Source of the DNA: Hyperoodon ampullatus
Lineage: Eukaryota > Chordata > Mammalia > Artiodactyla > Ziphiidae
Assembly: GCA_949752795.1 (NCBI GenBank)
Contig: OX457071.1
Location: forward strand, 28,132,800-28,196,799
Direction of reading: 5' to 3'
DNA length: 64,000 bases
A program made the position numbers and the translations under genes. The notes under the pieces were generated by a model. The model was not told where the DNA came from, ran no database searches, and saw only the letters and a program-made list of their open reading frames with translations. Positions 10,935 to 21,786 of the stretch are shown here, one piece after another. How positions within the stretch are numbered: the first letter of the stretch is position 1; each line of letters opens with the position of its first letter.

Positions 10935-12070
10935 TTGGAAGTTTTAGCCACAGCAATCAGAGAAGAAAAAGAAATAAAAGGAATCCAAATCAGAAAAGAA
11001 GAAGTAAAGCTGTCACTGTTTGCAGATGATATGATACTATACATAGAGAATCCTAAAAATGCTACCAGAAAACTACTAGAGCTAATCAATGAATTTGGTA
11101 AAGTAGCAGGATACAAAATTAATGCACAGAAATCTCTGGCATTCCTATACACTAATGATGAAAAATCTGAAAGTGAAATTAAGAAAACACTCCCATTTAC
11201 CATTGCAACAAAAAGAATAAAATACCTAGGAATAAACCTACCTAAGGAGACAAAAGACCTGTATGCAGAAAATTATAAGACACTGATGAAAGAAATTAAA
11301 GATGATACAAATAGATGGAGAGATATAGCATGTTCTTGGATTGGAAGGATCAACATTGTGAAAATGACTCTACTACCCAAAGCAATCTACAGATTCATTG
11401 CAATCCCTATCAAACTACCAATAACATTTTTCACAGAACTAGAACAAAACATTTCACAATTTGTATGGAAACACAAAAGACCCTGAATAGCCAAAGCAAT
11501 CTTGAGAAAAAAAAACAGAACTGAAGGAATCAGGCTCCTGGACTTCAGACTATTCTACAAAGCTACAGTAATCAAGACAGTATGGTACTGGCACAAAGAC
11601 AGAAATATAGATCAATGGAACAGGATAGGAAGCCCAGAGATAAACCCACACAGCTATGATCATCTTATCTTTGATAAAGGAGACAAGAATATACAGTGGA
11701 GAAAAGCGTTTTCAATAAGTGGTGCTGGGAAAACTGGACAGCTACATGTAAAAGAATGAAATTAGAACACTCCCTAACACCATACACAAAAATAAACTCA
11801 AAATGGATTAAAGACCTAAATGTAAGGCCAGACACTATCAAACTCTTAGAGGAAAACATAGGCAGAACACTGTATGACATAAATCACAGCAAGATCCTTT
11901 TTGACCCACCTCCTAGAGAAATGGAAATAAAAACAAAAATAAACAAATGGGACCTAATGAAACTTAAAAGCTTTTGCACAGCAAAGGAAACCATAAACAA
12001 GATGAAAAGACAACCCTCAGCATGGGAGAAAATATTTGCCAATGAAGCAACTGACAAAGGATTAATCCTG
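10935..12070 (+). pseudogene. LINE-1 ORF2 reverse transcriptase fragment, broken
   Basis: This is the inverted 5' segment of the LINE-1 insertion, read on the + strand. The first 183 codons contain the reverse transcriptase active-site motif 'FADDMILY' and continue through the thumb region to 'FVWKHKRP'. There an in-frame TGA (11484-11486) stops the frame, probably a decayed CGA arginine codon. The same frame then resumes ('[20 protein letters not shown]') to about 11757. A shift to another register by about 11696-11760 follows, after which '[20 protein letters not shown]' and '[20 protein letters not shown]' are readable to about 12070. The last codons beyond 12071 are host sequence. The endonuclease domain is absent. 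The fragment has at least one stop and one frameshift and is non-functional. Confidence 0.92.
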
Positions 12071-12079
12071 AAAGTTCTT

Positions 12080-12584
12080 ACATTTCAGTTAAGGACCTGG
12101 GCTTCCACATAGGACTGTGAAGGGCTTCTGTTTATGTGAACTAAAATGTCCTTCTTACCTCTGGGCCATTTTTTATAGATTGCACCTGTTTAGCAGAGTG
12201 TAGAGTTTTTAATACAGCTGATAGATAGTTATGGGTCTTTGGTTAAGGAATCAGATTAAGAAAGAGGAAAAGGGAAATGTATCTGGTGAGTTCAGGGCTG
12301 GTAATGAGAGACAGGGCCTGGAGCAGGTAGAGGCCAGGAGAGGCTGGAGGGAGCAAGGTTGAGGGCAGCCATCGATGCCCAGTGCCCAGAATGAGGGAAG
12401 CCGAGAAGAGTTAGGAGCTTTCTAAGTTATGGACTTACCTATGCTTTACCTCGATGGGTGTATTTTTTAAGCCCATATTTCAGAATCTGTGATAAAGCAC
12501 AAGTTATACTCTAAAGAGCTAATTGATAATTCACTATGGAGGAAGGGAACTAGGCTGCAACCTCTAGGCAAAAAACTAAAGAGG
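12080..12584. other. No gene recognised
   Basis: No named repeat or coding signal is seen between the LINE-1 and the MaLR LTR. 12240-12420 is purine-rich. Confidence 0.45.
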
Positions 12585-13050
12585 GGGGCATTCTGCCCCC
12601 CCCAAAAAGGTATGTAGAAGTCCCAGCCCCCAGTACCTCAGAATGTGACCTTATTTAGAAATAGAGTCTTCAGAGAGTTAATCAGGTTAAAATGAGGTCA
12701 TTAGTATGGGCCCTAATCCAACATGACAAATATCCTTATAAAAAGGGGAAATTTGGACACAGAGACAGGCATGCACAGAGGAAAGACCACGTGAAGTGAC
12801 ACAGGGAAAATGTCACATGAAGATGGCGGCAGAGGTTGGAATTATGCTGCCACAAGCCCAGTCCGGGACTACCTGCAACTGGAAAGGGCAGGGAAGGACC
12901 CTTCCTCTATGGATTTCAGAGGAAGCATGGTCAAGCTTGACCTTGATTTTAGACTTCTTGCCTACAGAACTGTGAGACAGTAAGCTTCTGTTGTTCTAAA
13001 TTACTACATTTCTGGTATTTTTTTGTGGCTGCCCTAGGAAACTCATATCA
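12585..13050 (+). mobile_element. ERVL-MaLR solo LTR (MLT1-type)
   Basis: The landmarks follow the MLT1 LTR order: 'cccagcccccagtacctcag', 'aatgtgaccttatttagaaa', 'aggtcattag', 'gggccctaatccaa', 'tccttataaaaag', 'cacagagacaggcatgcaca', 'gatggcggcagaggttgga', 'ttctgttgttctaaatta', then 'ctgccctaggaaactc'. No internal retroviral-like sequence is present, so it is a solitary LTR. It has no coding capacity. Confidence 0.8.
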
Positions 13051-13059
13051 GGGGAGAAG

Positions 13060-13265
13060 GTAATTACATTTGCTAAGACTTCCTATGTGCCAGGCACTGT
13101 GAAAAGGTTATCATAGTCAGTGGTCATCTTTATCTTCATGGCAACCTTGGGAGGCAGGCATTGTTATGATATTGAGGTTAGATAATTGCTCAAGGGTATA
13201 TAATTAGTATTCAGTAGACCCCAGGGTTTCAGACAAAAGCCAGGTCCTCTCACCACACTGCAGCT
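13060..13265 (-). repeat. MIR SINE
   Basis: The + strand carries 'cctatgtgccaggcactgtg', 'gcaaccttgggaggcaggca', 'ttgctcaagggtata', then 'caggtcctctcaccacactg', the reverse complement of most of a MIR. Confidence 0.8.
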
Positions 13266-13612
13266 CTCAGTTCCCTGGGCAGTGGTAATGGAATTGATGG
13301 TTAACCTTGGAAGTTTTCAATTTGTGGCCACACTGAGAATTTGGTCTGAGACTTTACTTCTTAGTCATCACAGAGCTCACTAGTCTCTCCTATATTCATC
13401 TGAAATTGTTATCCTCTGCTCTGTTACACTAGTTGGAAAATTTTGATTTGAGGAACACAATGATGAACTATTATTATCATGGGTCTCTCTACTAGCTTTG
13501 TTATTCTTTGTACTAACATTGAAACTTCTAGAGTTCTTATTTCAGTTGTAGGAAAGTCTAACCTGGGATAGAAAGACCTAAGATCATCAACCTCATTATC
13601 TTCATCAAAAAT
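13266..13612. other. No gene recognised
   Basis: AT-rich sequence lies between a MIR and a SINE. I see nothing that can be named. Confidence 0.45.
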
Positions 13613-13845
13613 AATCGGTCTAGGGCTTCCCTGGTGGTGCAGTGGTTGAGAGTCTGCCTGCCGATGCAGGGGACGCGGGTTTGTGCCCCGTTCCGGGAAG
13701 ATCCCACATGCCGCGGAGTGACTGGGCCCGTGAGCCATGGCCGCTGAGCCTGCGTGTCCGGAGCCTGTGCTCTGCAACGGGAGAGGCCACAACAGTGAGA
13801 GGTCCACGTACCACAAAAAAAAAAAAAAAAAAAAAAATCGGTCTA
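13613..13845 (+). mobile_element. CHR-type SINE, full length, perfect 10-bp TSD
   Basis: The head is 'gcttccctggtggtgcagtg', with a tRNA A-box-like 'tggtgcagtgg' and a degenerate B box around 13675-13690. The unique body follows, then a poly(A) of about 24 at 13814-13837. The 10-bp direct repeat 'aatcggtcta' flanks it at 13613-13622 and 13836-13845. It is non-coding. The 152- and 99-codon frames crossing it on the - strand are artefacts. Confidence 0.95.
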
Positions 13846-14085
13846 CTGTATTGAGTCTGGTTCTTTTGTGGAAAAGGTACACAGCAAATTAAATAGACAT
13901 GACCCTCATTTGCATACACATTTCAGTGAATTAACAACCTTTAAATTCCATAAACACTTTAAAGTAGACTAAAGAAAGCATACACACAATAAAGTAGTAA
14001 AATCTAAATTTAAAAATAATAGAACCACAGTGTAAAACATTTTTGGGTAGATGTCAGGGTAGGAAAAAAACATAAAATGCACATG
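13846..14085. other. No gene recognised
   Basis: AT-rich sequence with no identifiable element. Confidence 0.4.
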
Positions 14086-14089
14086 TGCT

Positions 14090-14770
14090 AAGTCTCTCAG
14101 TTTGGAACTGATCAGGAGAAAGAAACACAGTCATTTGAACATGGCAAGTTTAATGTAAAGAATTATTGACTGTAACAGGGAATTGAAGCAACAAAGCGTT
14201 GCCCGGGAGGAAGTCAAGAGAACTCTGTAGAATATCGGAATAGCGGAGATGTGGAGCAGACACTATTCCAAGGGTTGAGATAGAGTGGGAGGAGGACTCC
14301 CCCAGGGCTGAGACCCAGTCCCGGTTGGCACGGCTGTGGCTGACTGGATAGCAGAGCAGTCACTGTGATGCTGTACTGTAGAATTATCTAGAAATTTGCC
14401 CCAGGAACTTGCTGGCAATCTGCCCTCCAGGGTGTTGAAGTAAGCTATTCACTGGGAGGTGAACACACAGGGAGGCGCCTGACCGGAGAAACTCTGACTC
14501 TGCTATAAGTCATCCCAAAGGCATGCTGGGGAAGCTGCTGGCTGCTGGGCGATATTGACCACTGTGCCTTGCAGGAGTCCCTGGGGCCTGGGGAAGCTGC
14601 TTCTGCTGCAGGTGCTGGGTGCTGGGGAAGCCATGTGTGCTGTCAGAGGATCCTAGAGAAGCTGTGCACCCTGCAGGAGCCTGGAGAGCGAGCACCAGAC
14701 CAGGAAACAAAATCCTTTCATCCTGAACTGTCTCTCCAGAGCACACTGCTGATAAAGGTTAACAGGGCCA
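14090..14770. repeat. Probable ancient LTR-like repeat with internal direct repeats
   Basis: The left part ('aacatggcaagtttaatgta' onward) and the later 'ggctgtggctgactggatag' and 'gagcagtcac' words look like a degraded LTR-class element I cannot name. The right part (14520-14690) repeats 'ctggggaagc' several times with 'ctgctgg' and 'gcaggag' words, giving a degenerate minisatellite-like block. The short open frames on both strands here derive from that block. Confidence 0.4.
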
Positions 14771-15890
14771 GCTGACAAAGGAAAAACATTTAAAGGGCCC
14801 ATGCCCATTTTCACAGAGCAGACAAAAAGGATGCATTTAGAGCTGAGAAGCAATAAATTGTTAACTGGCCTACTGAGTCATAAATGGCTTCAATTCTAGT
14901 TGTATCTAAAATAAATAAATATGATTGGCCTGAGATTGGTCCTGAGTTTCCTGGTGGCCAAGGTAAAATGAAAAAACATGATCACTTTTCATTTTTTGTA
15001 AGACATATGATTTTGAGGCAAAACTTTTTGTAGAACAGAAGTTTAGAGACATTTTCTCATGTGGTACCTGCTTCCAGAAAACACCAGAAGAGGGAAGGCA
15101 CAGCATTCCCATAGTAAATGGATTTTCTGTAATTTTATAGTTTCCCCCAATGAAAGCTGAAAGCATAACATATTTATTGAGATCTTACTTTTTAATCGGA
15201 CACTGATGTTTAGAAGCTTACCATCCTGTGTAGGAAACACTGAGGTAGGAAAAATAAAGTCAACTATATTTCTGATGAGAGAAGAGAGTCAAGCACCTAG
15301 AAGAGATTACCAATAACACTCTCCTTGGATGAACAGAGCATAATAGAACAAAAAAGAAGAAGGCAAAAAAGGGTTTTTGACTTGGGCCACTAGAAAATGT
15401 TAACCTTCCCATTAACTCTTGTTATAAATATTTGAATTCGTATTTGATTTCTAGGATGTAGATACCCATCTATACCACACTCTTAGTATTTTCTTGAAAA
15501 CTGAGGCTTTTGGAGTTTATTCTCAGACATACCTCAGATAGAATGATTAGCATACCATTAATTTGAAGAGGTGAGAGCAAGTTTGGTTTCTTCATAGACA
15601 CCTCTGAATATATGAGATGTTTCTACATGAATCTCTGTGCCACAAAGAGGCAGATGTTTCTCTCACCTGTTTTATCTGACTTGACTCTTTAGGAAGGGTG
15701 AGAGGAAGCTCAGCATGTGCTCTCTGAAGTCCCCTCAAATAAAATGAGAAACAGAGAAATATTGGTAAGGTTTCTTCTGTTGAACCATTCTCCATGTTAA
15801 AACAAAATGTTTTGTGAAATTTTTCTTTAAAATTCTTAGAATACACTCTTTCTGTAGACACCATGATTAAGTTTGCAATATGAAAGAGGG
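14771..15890. other. No gene recognised
   Basis: This is AT-rich unique-looking sequence. - strand open frames of 86-90 codons at 14906-15166 and 15592-15864 have no recognisable motif. Confidence 0.45.
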
Positions 15891-15894
15891 TATC

Positions 15895-16115
15895 TTGGTC
15901 ACTAGCCAGTGGTTAAAAGCACTGCCTCTGGAACTGGCTTGTCTGGGTTCAATCCTGGGTCTGTCCCTTACATGCTATGTGACCCCGGTTGAGTTTTACA
16001 CAGGCTCCCCATCTGTAAAATGGAAATAATGTCATTTACTTGATGGAGTTGCCATAAGGATTTGTGAGCTCTCAGAATACCTAACACCTAATCAGCACTA
16101 TTCCGATAAATATTG
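15895..16115 (+). repeat. MIR SINE, nearly full length
   Basis: MIR landmarks in sense order are 'agtggttaaaagcactgcct', 'gtctgggttcaatcctgg', 'catgctatgtgacc', 'ccatctgtaaaatggaaata', 'gttgccataaggattt' and 'acctaatcagcac'. Confidence 0.88.
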
Positions 16116-16575
16116 GGCCAATGTGTCCAGATGAATGAGAGATGCTGAGGTGTTATGTCTGTTTCTGCCAGCATGCTTGCTGGGGAAGAATCCATTGCTG
16201 ACTTCTTCCTCCCTGTGTTCTACTTAAGAAAATGCACAAGTGTCAGCATGCAGAGCAGGGCCATGCTAAGAAGCAAGGGTATACATTGTCACTTTGATAA
16301 GTAAAAACTCGGTGGAGTAAAGTAAATTTAAAGTCACATATCTTTATGGACTGCCTGCAATGAAGAAGCCTCATGTGAAATGCTATGGGTGTTCCAAGAA
16401 ATCTAACAAGAGCTTCTGCCATTAAGGGCTTTAGCGGCTGATTGGGGAGATAAGATGTATTTATGTATAAATCAATAAATAAGAAAAGACACAAAGAAGA
16501 GTTTGAGACAATGATAGAAGTAATGTCACATGGTACATGATCTACTGACAATGGAGTATGAGGTAATAGTTACTC
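16116..16575. other. No gene; possible ancient repeat at 16390-16545
   Basis: 16390-16545 ('cattaagggctttagcggct', 'aatcaataaataag') resembles a dispersed old repeat that begins with a 'gagctcacagtctag' type phrase. The identification is uncertain. I see nothing else. Confidence 0.35.
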
Positions 16576-16870
16576 CTGGAGTTTTTTAAAATTAATTTTT
16601 ATTGGAGTATAGTTGATTTACAATGTTGTGTTAGTTTCTGCTGTACATCAAAGTGAATCAATTATACATATATCTACTCTTTTTTAGATTCTTTTCCCAC
16701 ATAGGTCATTACAGAGTACTGAGTACAGTTCCCTGTGTTATACAGTAGGTTCTTATTAGTTATCTAGTTTATATATAGCAGTGTGTATATGTCAATGCCA
16801 ATCTCCCAATTTATCCCTCCCCTTCCTCCCTAGTAACCACAGATTTGTTTTCTACATACCACTGGAGTTT
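16576..16870 (-). mobile_element. LINE-1 3' end, 5'-truncated
   Basis: On the + strand it reads 'tttttattggagtatagttg', 'caatgttgtgttagtttctg', 'tgtgttatacagtaggttct', 'tcaatgccaatctcccaatt'. This is the reverse complement of a LINE-1 3' UTR related to the one at 10143-10550. The flanking 9-bp direct repeat 'ctggagttt' (16576-16584 and 16862-16870) defines a short truncated insertion of - orientation. Confidence 0.87.
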
Positions 16871-16889
16871 GAGGAGAAGTCCTTCCTAT

Positions 16890-17185
16890 TAGGGAATTAT
16901 GGAGGGTGATGGATGTGGAACCAGAGCTGTGTGTTGAGGGATATACGGTTTGGGTAGGCTGAGCGGATGGTGGCTGGCCCTGTAGGGATATGAAACAAGG
17001 TGAAAGCACGTGCTGGGTCCCAGGATGGGCAGGCGGCAGGAGCTCACCAGTATGGCTGTGGGAGGGTAGAGAATTTTGGAAGGTGAGTGGAGATGCTGGA
17101 AAGGCAGACCAGGAGCCTGTTGTGGACGACTTTGAATGGTGGTCTAAGGACTTTGCTCTTTTTCCTGAAGGTTGTGGGTACTTTT
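16890..17185. repeat. Ancient dispersed repeat-like sequence, unassigned
   Basis: The phrases 'gagatgctggaaaggcagac' and 'tggtctaaggactttgctct' match the feel of an old mammalian repeat ('..gtaggccatggtaaggagtttggatttt'). I cannot name its family. It abuts a CHR SINE. Confidence 0.35.
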
Positions 17186-17189
17186 GGTA

Positions 17190-17415
17190 CTAGTGAGGGA
17201 TTTTTTTTTTTTTTCATTATGCGGGCCTCTCACTGTTGTGGCCTCTCCCGTTGTGGAGCACAGGCTCCGGACGCACAGGCTCAGCGGCCATGGCTCACGG
17301 GCCCAGCCGCTCCGCGGCATGTGGGATCCTCCCGGACTGGGACACGAACCTGTATCCCCTGCATTGGCAGGCAGACTCTCAACCACTGCGCCACCAGGGA
17401 AGCCCCTAGGGAGGG
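17190..17415 (-). mobile_element. CHR-type SINE with near-perfect TSD
   Basis: The poly(T) is at 17201-17214, then the full body and head ending 'ccaccagggaagccc'. The flanks 'ctagtgaggg' (17190-17199) and 'ctagggaggg' (17406-17415) differ at one base. The body carries a few CpG-decay changes relative to the copy at 51986. It is non-coding. Open frames of 86-111 codons across it are artefacts. Confidence 0.93.
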
Positions 17416-19186
17416 TTTTTGAGTCTACATAATTGGCCTTTCTCAATTTCTTAGCAAGGATAGAATCTCATTTTCTAGGTAGCAAAGCTTTATGTGAGAC
17501 ACTGCTGTGGAGTAATAGAAGTAGGAGGGCATTTTGGTGGCCGCAGTGCCCCCAGGCACATGTGCCATTCTTCTTGAGTGCTCAACAGCCATAAGTAGGA
17601 CCTATGAAGATTGTGCCCATGAGTGGAGAATTCCCCGATGAAGACACCTACCCGTCCCCCCAGCCTTTACCCAGCATCCCTCCAGTTAGGGCACAGGCAT
17701 GTGACATGGGTCCCACCGGTCAGACTTTGAACTGGAAGCCGGTGAAGCCAGGGCTGGTGTGAGGTGCATTTTGGCTAGTGTTGTGGGAAGAGCATCCAGT
17801 TTCTGGAGACGGTTGCCACAGACAGGCGAGGGGAGCCTGGTGTGCCCACGCTGGCCGTGTTGGTTGTGGTCACCTAGCTCTCTGTAACCCCCGGGCTGAT
17901 TCAATGTGATTTGTGGCATCTTCTTGGCTGCTTAGCCCCCAAGCCTACTGAGGGGCTTTTCTAAATTTTCTGTAAGTGAATTCATCTCTTTTAATCATAT
18001 TTTTTTCTACTTTAAACTCTTTAGAACTGGTTTTGGATGACCTAAAAGGAAACTAACACGGCAGGTGGCTCAGGGGGCAGAGGGGGCTGGGCACTCTGAA
18101 CATCATCGCGGTAGAGAAGAGCCACGCTTCAGCATCCTTTATCTGGACATCCTGTGCCCTCTCTGTCCTCTTCCCCTGACCTTCTGAACAATTTATAGAC
18201 CCAGGTGCCTTGATCTATAAATCAATCTAGGTGATTTATAGGCTTTTGGGCGCCTTGGGTTAGCTGTCTTTGCCACCTTTATAAGCATAATGGATCACAC
18301 ATGTCCTACTGATTTCATATGATCTTATTTGACACACTTGATGCACTGCCTGGAACACATAGGATGTGGAGCCCAAACTCTGAACTCAGGCTTCCTGATG
18401 ACTTGGAACTTCTAGAATGATAAAATTAATAGAGTGAGTGGACAGATGTGCAGGAAGGGAGACGGAAGTACAGAGAAGGACAGGGCATCTGCAGTCACTT
18501 AGTGCCTGAAACAGAGCAGAAAGCGAGGAGGGTGTCATGATCGGGGTCAGAGGCATGAGCAAAAGAAGAGGGGGAAGTGTGTAGCAAAGGCACGCCCTGG
18601 CTTGCCTCCTGCCCCCTTCTCCGTTATCCGGCGTGTGGTTAACACAGAGAACATGTACCCCGGGGGCCAGCCCATTGTAGCACCCTCCTGACAAAGACTC
18701 CATTTGCTTCTCACCTGGGTTTTCTTTCTCACTTCATCATCCTGGCAGAAGTCTTGAGGGAAAGAGATGCCATCAAGCTACTTTTACCATAACAAGTGAA
18801 CTTTTATTTTTAAAAAGCAAAAGCTCAGTTAAAGGGGCCAAAGCACAGGGCCAGTGTCTGGGGTTTAAGAAGCTACAGACTCCTGGGCTTTGTGGCCTTT
18901 GGTGAGATCAGCTGGCTGGGAACGGCTGCTTGGAGAGGAAGCTCCTGTGTGGAGTCTGAGAAGTTGCCCTAAGCAGACTTGGGGAGGAAAGCAATTAGGG
19001 AGAGCCCTGGACCCAGCCCACCAGGCACATGGCTGGGCTAGGAGAAGTTGGGAGCTGTACTGACTTCATTAGGGGTCTGGAGTCAGAGAGGTGGACTCGG
19101 GGCATGAGATCACATGGTCACGTGGAGTAGCCCTGTTTCCCTTTTTCTCCCTGTCAGATATATCCTCTGAATAATATATTTTTAGG
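17416..19186. other. No gene recognised
   Basis: The sequence is fairly GC-rich between 17640 and 17900 and again near 18380-19060. A - strand frame of 105 codons at 18386-18703 has no domain. I see no named repeat apart from a possible L2/MIR scrap near 18320-18370 ('gcactgcctggaacacatag'). Confidence 0.4.
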
Positions 19187-19290
19187 AATTCCCTGGCGGT
19201 CCAGTAGTTAGGACTTTGAGCTTCACTGCTGGAGACACAGGTTCGATCCCTGGTTGGGGAACTAAGATCCCACATGCCATGCGGTGCATT
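19187..19290 (+). mobile_element. Short tRNA-related SINE (cetartiodactyl type), + orientation
   Basis: It starts 'ggaattccctggcggtccag', continues 'gtagttaggactttgagctt' and 'aggttcgatccctggttggg', and ends around 'cccacatgccatgcggtgc'. This is a different, shorter subfamily than the CHR copies elsewhere in the window. It lacks a clear A-tail and runs directly into an old LINE-1. Confidence 0.8.
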
Positions 19291-19880
19291 GTGGTAAAAT
19301 ATGCATAAGATACACTTTACCATTCGAACCATTTTTAGCTGTGTGCTTTAGTGGCATTAAGTATATTCACATTATTGTGCAGTCATCACCACCATCCATT
19401 GCTAGAACTTTTTCTTCTCCCCAAAGTGAAACTCTGTACCCATTAAAGCTTATCTCTCCTTTGCCCCCTCCTCCCAGCCCCCGGTGAATACCAGCCATTC
19501 TACTTTCTGTCTCTGTGAGTTTGACTACTCTGGTGACCTCATATAAGTGGAACTGTAGAGTGTTTGCATTTTGGTGACTGGCTTGTTTCACTTAGCGTAA
19601 TGCTGTTAGGGTTCATCCATGTTGCATCATGTGTCAGAATTTCTTTACTTTTTAACACCAAATAATATTCCAGTGTATGCATATACCACATTTTGTTTAT
19701 CCCTTCTTCTGCCGATGGGCATTTTGGTTGTCTCCACTTTTTGGCTATTGTGAATAGTGCTGCTATGAACTTGAGAATGAAGAGGGCTGGTTGAGTCCCT
19801 GCTTTCAATTCTTTTGGGTATATACCCAGAAATGGAATTGCTAGATTTAATTAATTCTATATTTAATTTTTTGAGGAAAC
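19291..19880 (-). mobile_element. Old LINE-1 (L1M-type) 3' region
   Basis: The + strand reads in order 'gtggtaaaatatgcataaga', 'agtggcattaagtatattca', 'gaaactctgtacccattaaa', 'ttctactttctgtctctgtg', 'tatttcca'-type words and 'ggttgtctccactttttggc'. This is the reverse complement of an ancient LINE-1 3' UTR and ORF2 end. The - strand frame at 19539-19808 retains '[20 protein letters not shown]' and 'MHTLEYYLVLKSKEIL', remnants of the ORF2p C-terminus. It is non-functional. Confidence 0.82.
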
Positions 19881-19901
19881 ATAATGTTTCTAAATAATAT
19901 T

Positions 19902-20044
19902 TGTAATGAACTTTTTTTTTTTTTCAGCTGTGCCACACAGCTTGTGGGATCTCAGTTTCCCTCCCAGGGATTGAACCCGGGCCCCAGCAGCGAAGGTACC
20001 AAGTCCTAACCACTGGACCGCCAGAGAATTCCCTGTAATAAACT
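19902..20044 (-). mobile_element. Short tRNA-related SINE, - orientation, with TSD
   Basis: The poly(T) is at about 19912-19924, followed by the reverse complement of the same short SINE type seen at 19187 ('ggattgaacccgggccccag', 'cactggaccgccagagaatt'). Flanks 'tgtaatgaact' (19902-19912) and 'tgtaataaact' (20034-20044) differ at one base. It interrupts LINE-1-like sequence. Confidence 0.85.
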
Positions 20045-21402
20045 TTTTTTATTAAGGGAAATGTTAAATACACAAAATAGAAAGAATAGCATAATGAATC
20101 CTCATGTGCACAACATTTGGTTTTGAAGATTATTTAGGATGATTGTTTGATGTGCAGGTTGGATCACTTTAGTGATTCAGAAAACATGTGTTGAGCAGTC
20201 GAGTATCCGATGATGAATCAGGCATGATTCCTATCAGCAGTGGTACCTCTGGGTGCTGGTGATGAAAATGTGCAGCTCCTATGCCCTGCTCTGGGAGTAT
20301 GGCTAATTGACAGCCCCAGTTGTTGCCCACCCTGGATCTACTATCACGTTTGCACCGAGTACACACTTTTGGTGGGCTGCTACCAGCACGGTGCGGGCAT
20401 TATTTCAGGCCTCCTCCAACAGTGTTTTTGACTTGAGGACTTTCCACCAACCTGGCTGGATCTTTTGTAGAACTGCTCTGTGATCTGAGGCTATTTCCAC
20501 CCAATTTTCCTTCCTTGCCCCTCTTGTTTCATGAGTGTCAGAACTGCATCTCTCTCTGAAGTCTCTTCTTACTTTCTCCAGCTCCCTCCCCTTTACTCTT
20601 TCACAGATGTTTCCCCAGTAAATCTCTTAAACGTCCAATCATGTCTGCTTCTTGGCAGACCTAAGCCAAGACACTTGCGTTTTGGGATTTAAATAATATG
20701 GCCTTGAGCCTTTCACTGCACATATGCTGGGAAGCCTAACCTCATGACCAAGATTTCTGCAAATTCCTGAAGGTATATATTTTCATTTTTGGCTCCAAGC
20801 TGTAAGCCTCTGAACTCCTACATTCACTTCTATCTCATTTCCATGGTTCCCCTCTTCCCTCTACTTCCTCTTAACTCCTGCCTGGAACTCGGCTTCGTTT
20901 CCTTGATTTGGTCCCAAACCACTTCACACAAACCCTTGGTGGGTGTATCAGGCTTTACCCAAGTGTTAGGTCTTTCTCACGTCTCATAAATACAAACAAT
21001 TTGAACTTAAAGATGACCCATTCCTGTTTTAAATGTCCTTCAGCTCCTGTCACTGGGAGTCTCTCACTGGCCACCTCTTTTCTGCAGGCTGAAATCTTTT
21101 TCATGTTGTTTGACTGCCTTTGCCCCATTTACCCGACTTATTCTTCCCTGCTCACCCTGATCCCCAAGTGTATGTGTCTCTCTCATGCAGAGGAACTAGA
21201 TCTTTCTTTTTCTCGTTACAGTCAGAGTCTTTGGGACTCATCTTTCCTGCCAAAATTTACCTGTCAAGGTATTTTTCTTAAATGAAGACAATTTCCTATC
21301 TAAGTCTGCTTCTGATATCAGCTCTCAAAATATGTGTTTTTCATGAAATATTATAGAAGATAATGTAGGAAAAAAGCTCCTTGACATGGGTCTTGGCAAT
21401 GA
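20045..21402. other. No gene; possible LINE debris
   Basis: 20048-20150 ('aaatagaaagaatagcataa') may continue the old LINE-1. 20760-21290 is pyrimidine-rich on the + strand and holds a 125-codon frame. It has the texture of a degraded L2-class LINE, but I cannot confirm that. I see nothing else. Confidence 0.35.
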
Positions 21403-21422
21403 TTTTTTTTTTTTTTTTTTTT
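21403..21422. repeat. T20 homopolymer
   Basis: An uninterrupted run of twenty T just before the LINE-1 fragment that starts near 21423. Confidence 0.95.
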
Positions 21423-21786
21423 GGATATGACACCTAAAGCGCTACATCAAACTAAAAAGCTTCTGTACAGATATTTTTCCAAAGAAGATATATGAATGAC
21501 TAACTGGTACCTGAAAACATGCTCAACATCACTAGTCATTAGGGAAATGCAAATCAGGATCCCAGTGAGATATCACCTCACAACTGTTAGAATGATCCCC
21601 AAAAAGACAAGAGATAACAAATGCTGACAAGGGTGTGGAGAAAAAGGAACCCTTGTGCACGGTTGGTGGAATTGTAAATTGGTACAGCCATTATGGAAAA
21701 CAGTATGGAAGATCCTCAAAAAATTAAAAATAGAACTACCATATGATCCAGCAATCCCACTTCTGGGAACATATCCAAAGGAGATG

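Larger units (their letters stand above)
10134..12079 (-). mobile_element. LINE-1 insertion with 5' inversion (twin priming)
   Basis: A single LINE-1 insertion of - orientation is flanked by the direct repeat 'aaagttctt' (10134-10142 and 12071-12079). From the left: a T-rich tail, then the 3' UTR and ORF2 C-terminus in antisense (to about 10915), then an abrupt switch at about 10916-10922 to ORF2 sequence in sense orientation (to about 12070). The ORF2 segment that normally joins these two parts is missing. This is the structure left by twin priming: the 3' piece is in one orientation and the 5' piece is inverted and joined with a deletion. The 3' UTR matches the one at 16576-16870, so the two belong to related LINE-1 subfamilies. 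Confidence 0.9.

Noticed and set aside
10935..12112. Reverse transcriptase with an intact FADD motif, possibly a domesticated gene or a retron/DGR-like system
   Set aside because: The flanking TSD, inverted structure, LINE-1 3' UTR and the stop plus frameshift identify it as a dead LINE-1 ORF2 fragment.
13623..13700. tRNA-like A and B boxes
   Set aside because: They are the head of a CHR SINE. No cloverleaf or anticodon arm typical of a working tRNA gene is present. The same applies to the other SINE heads.
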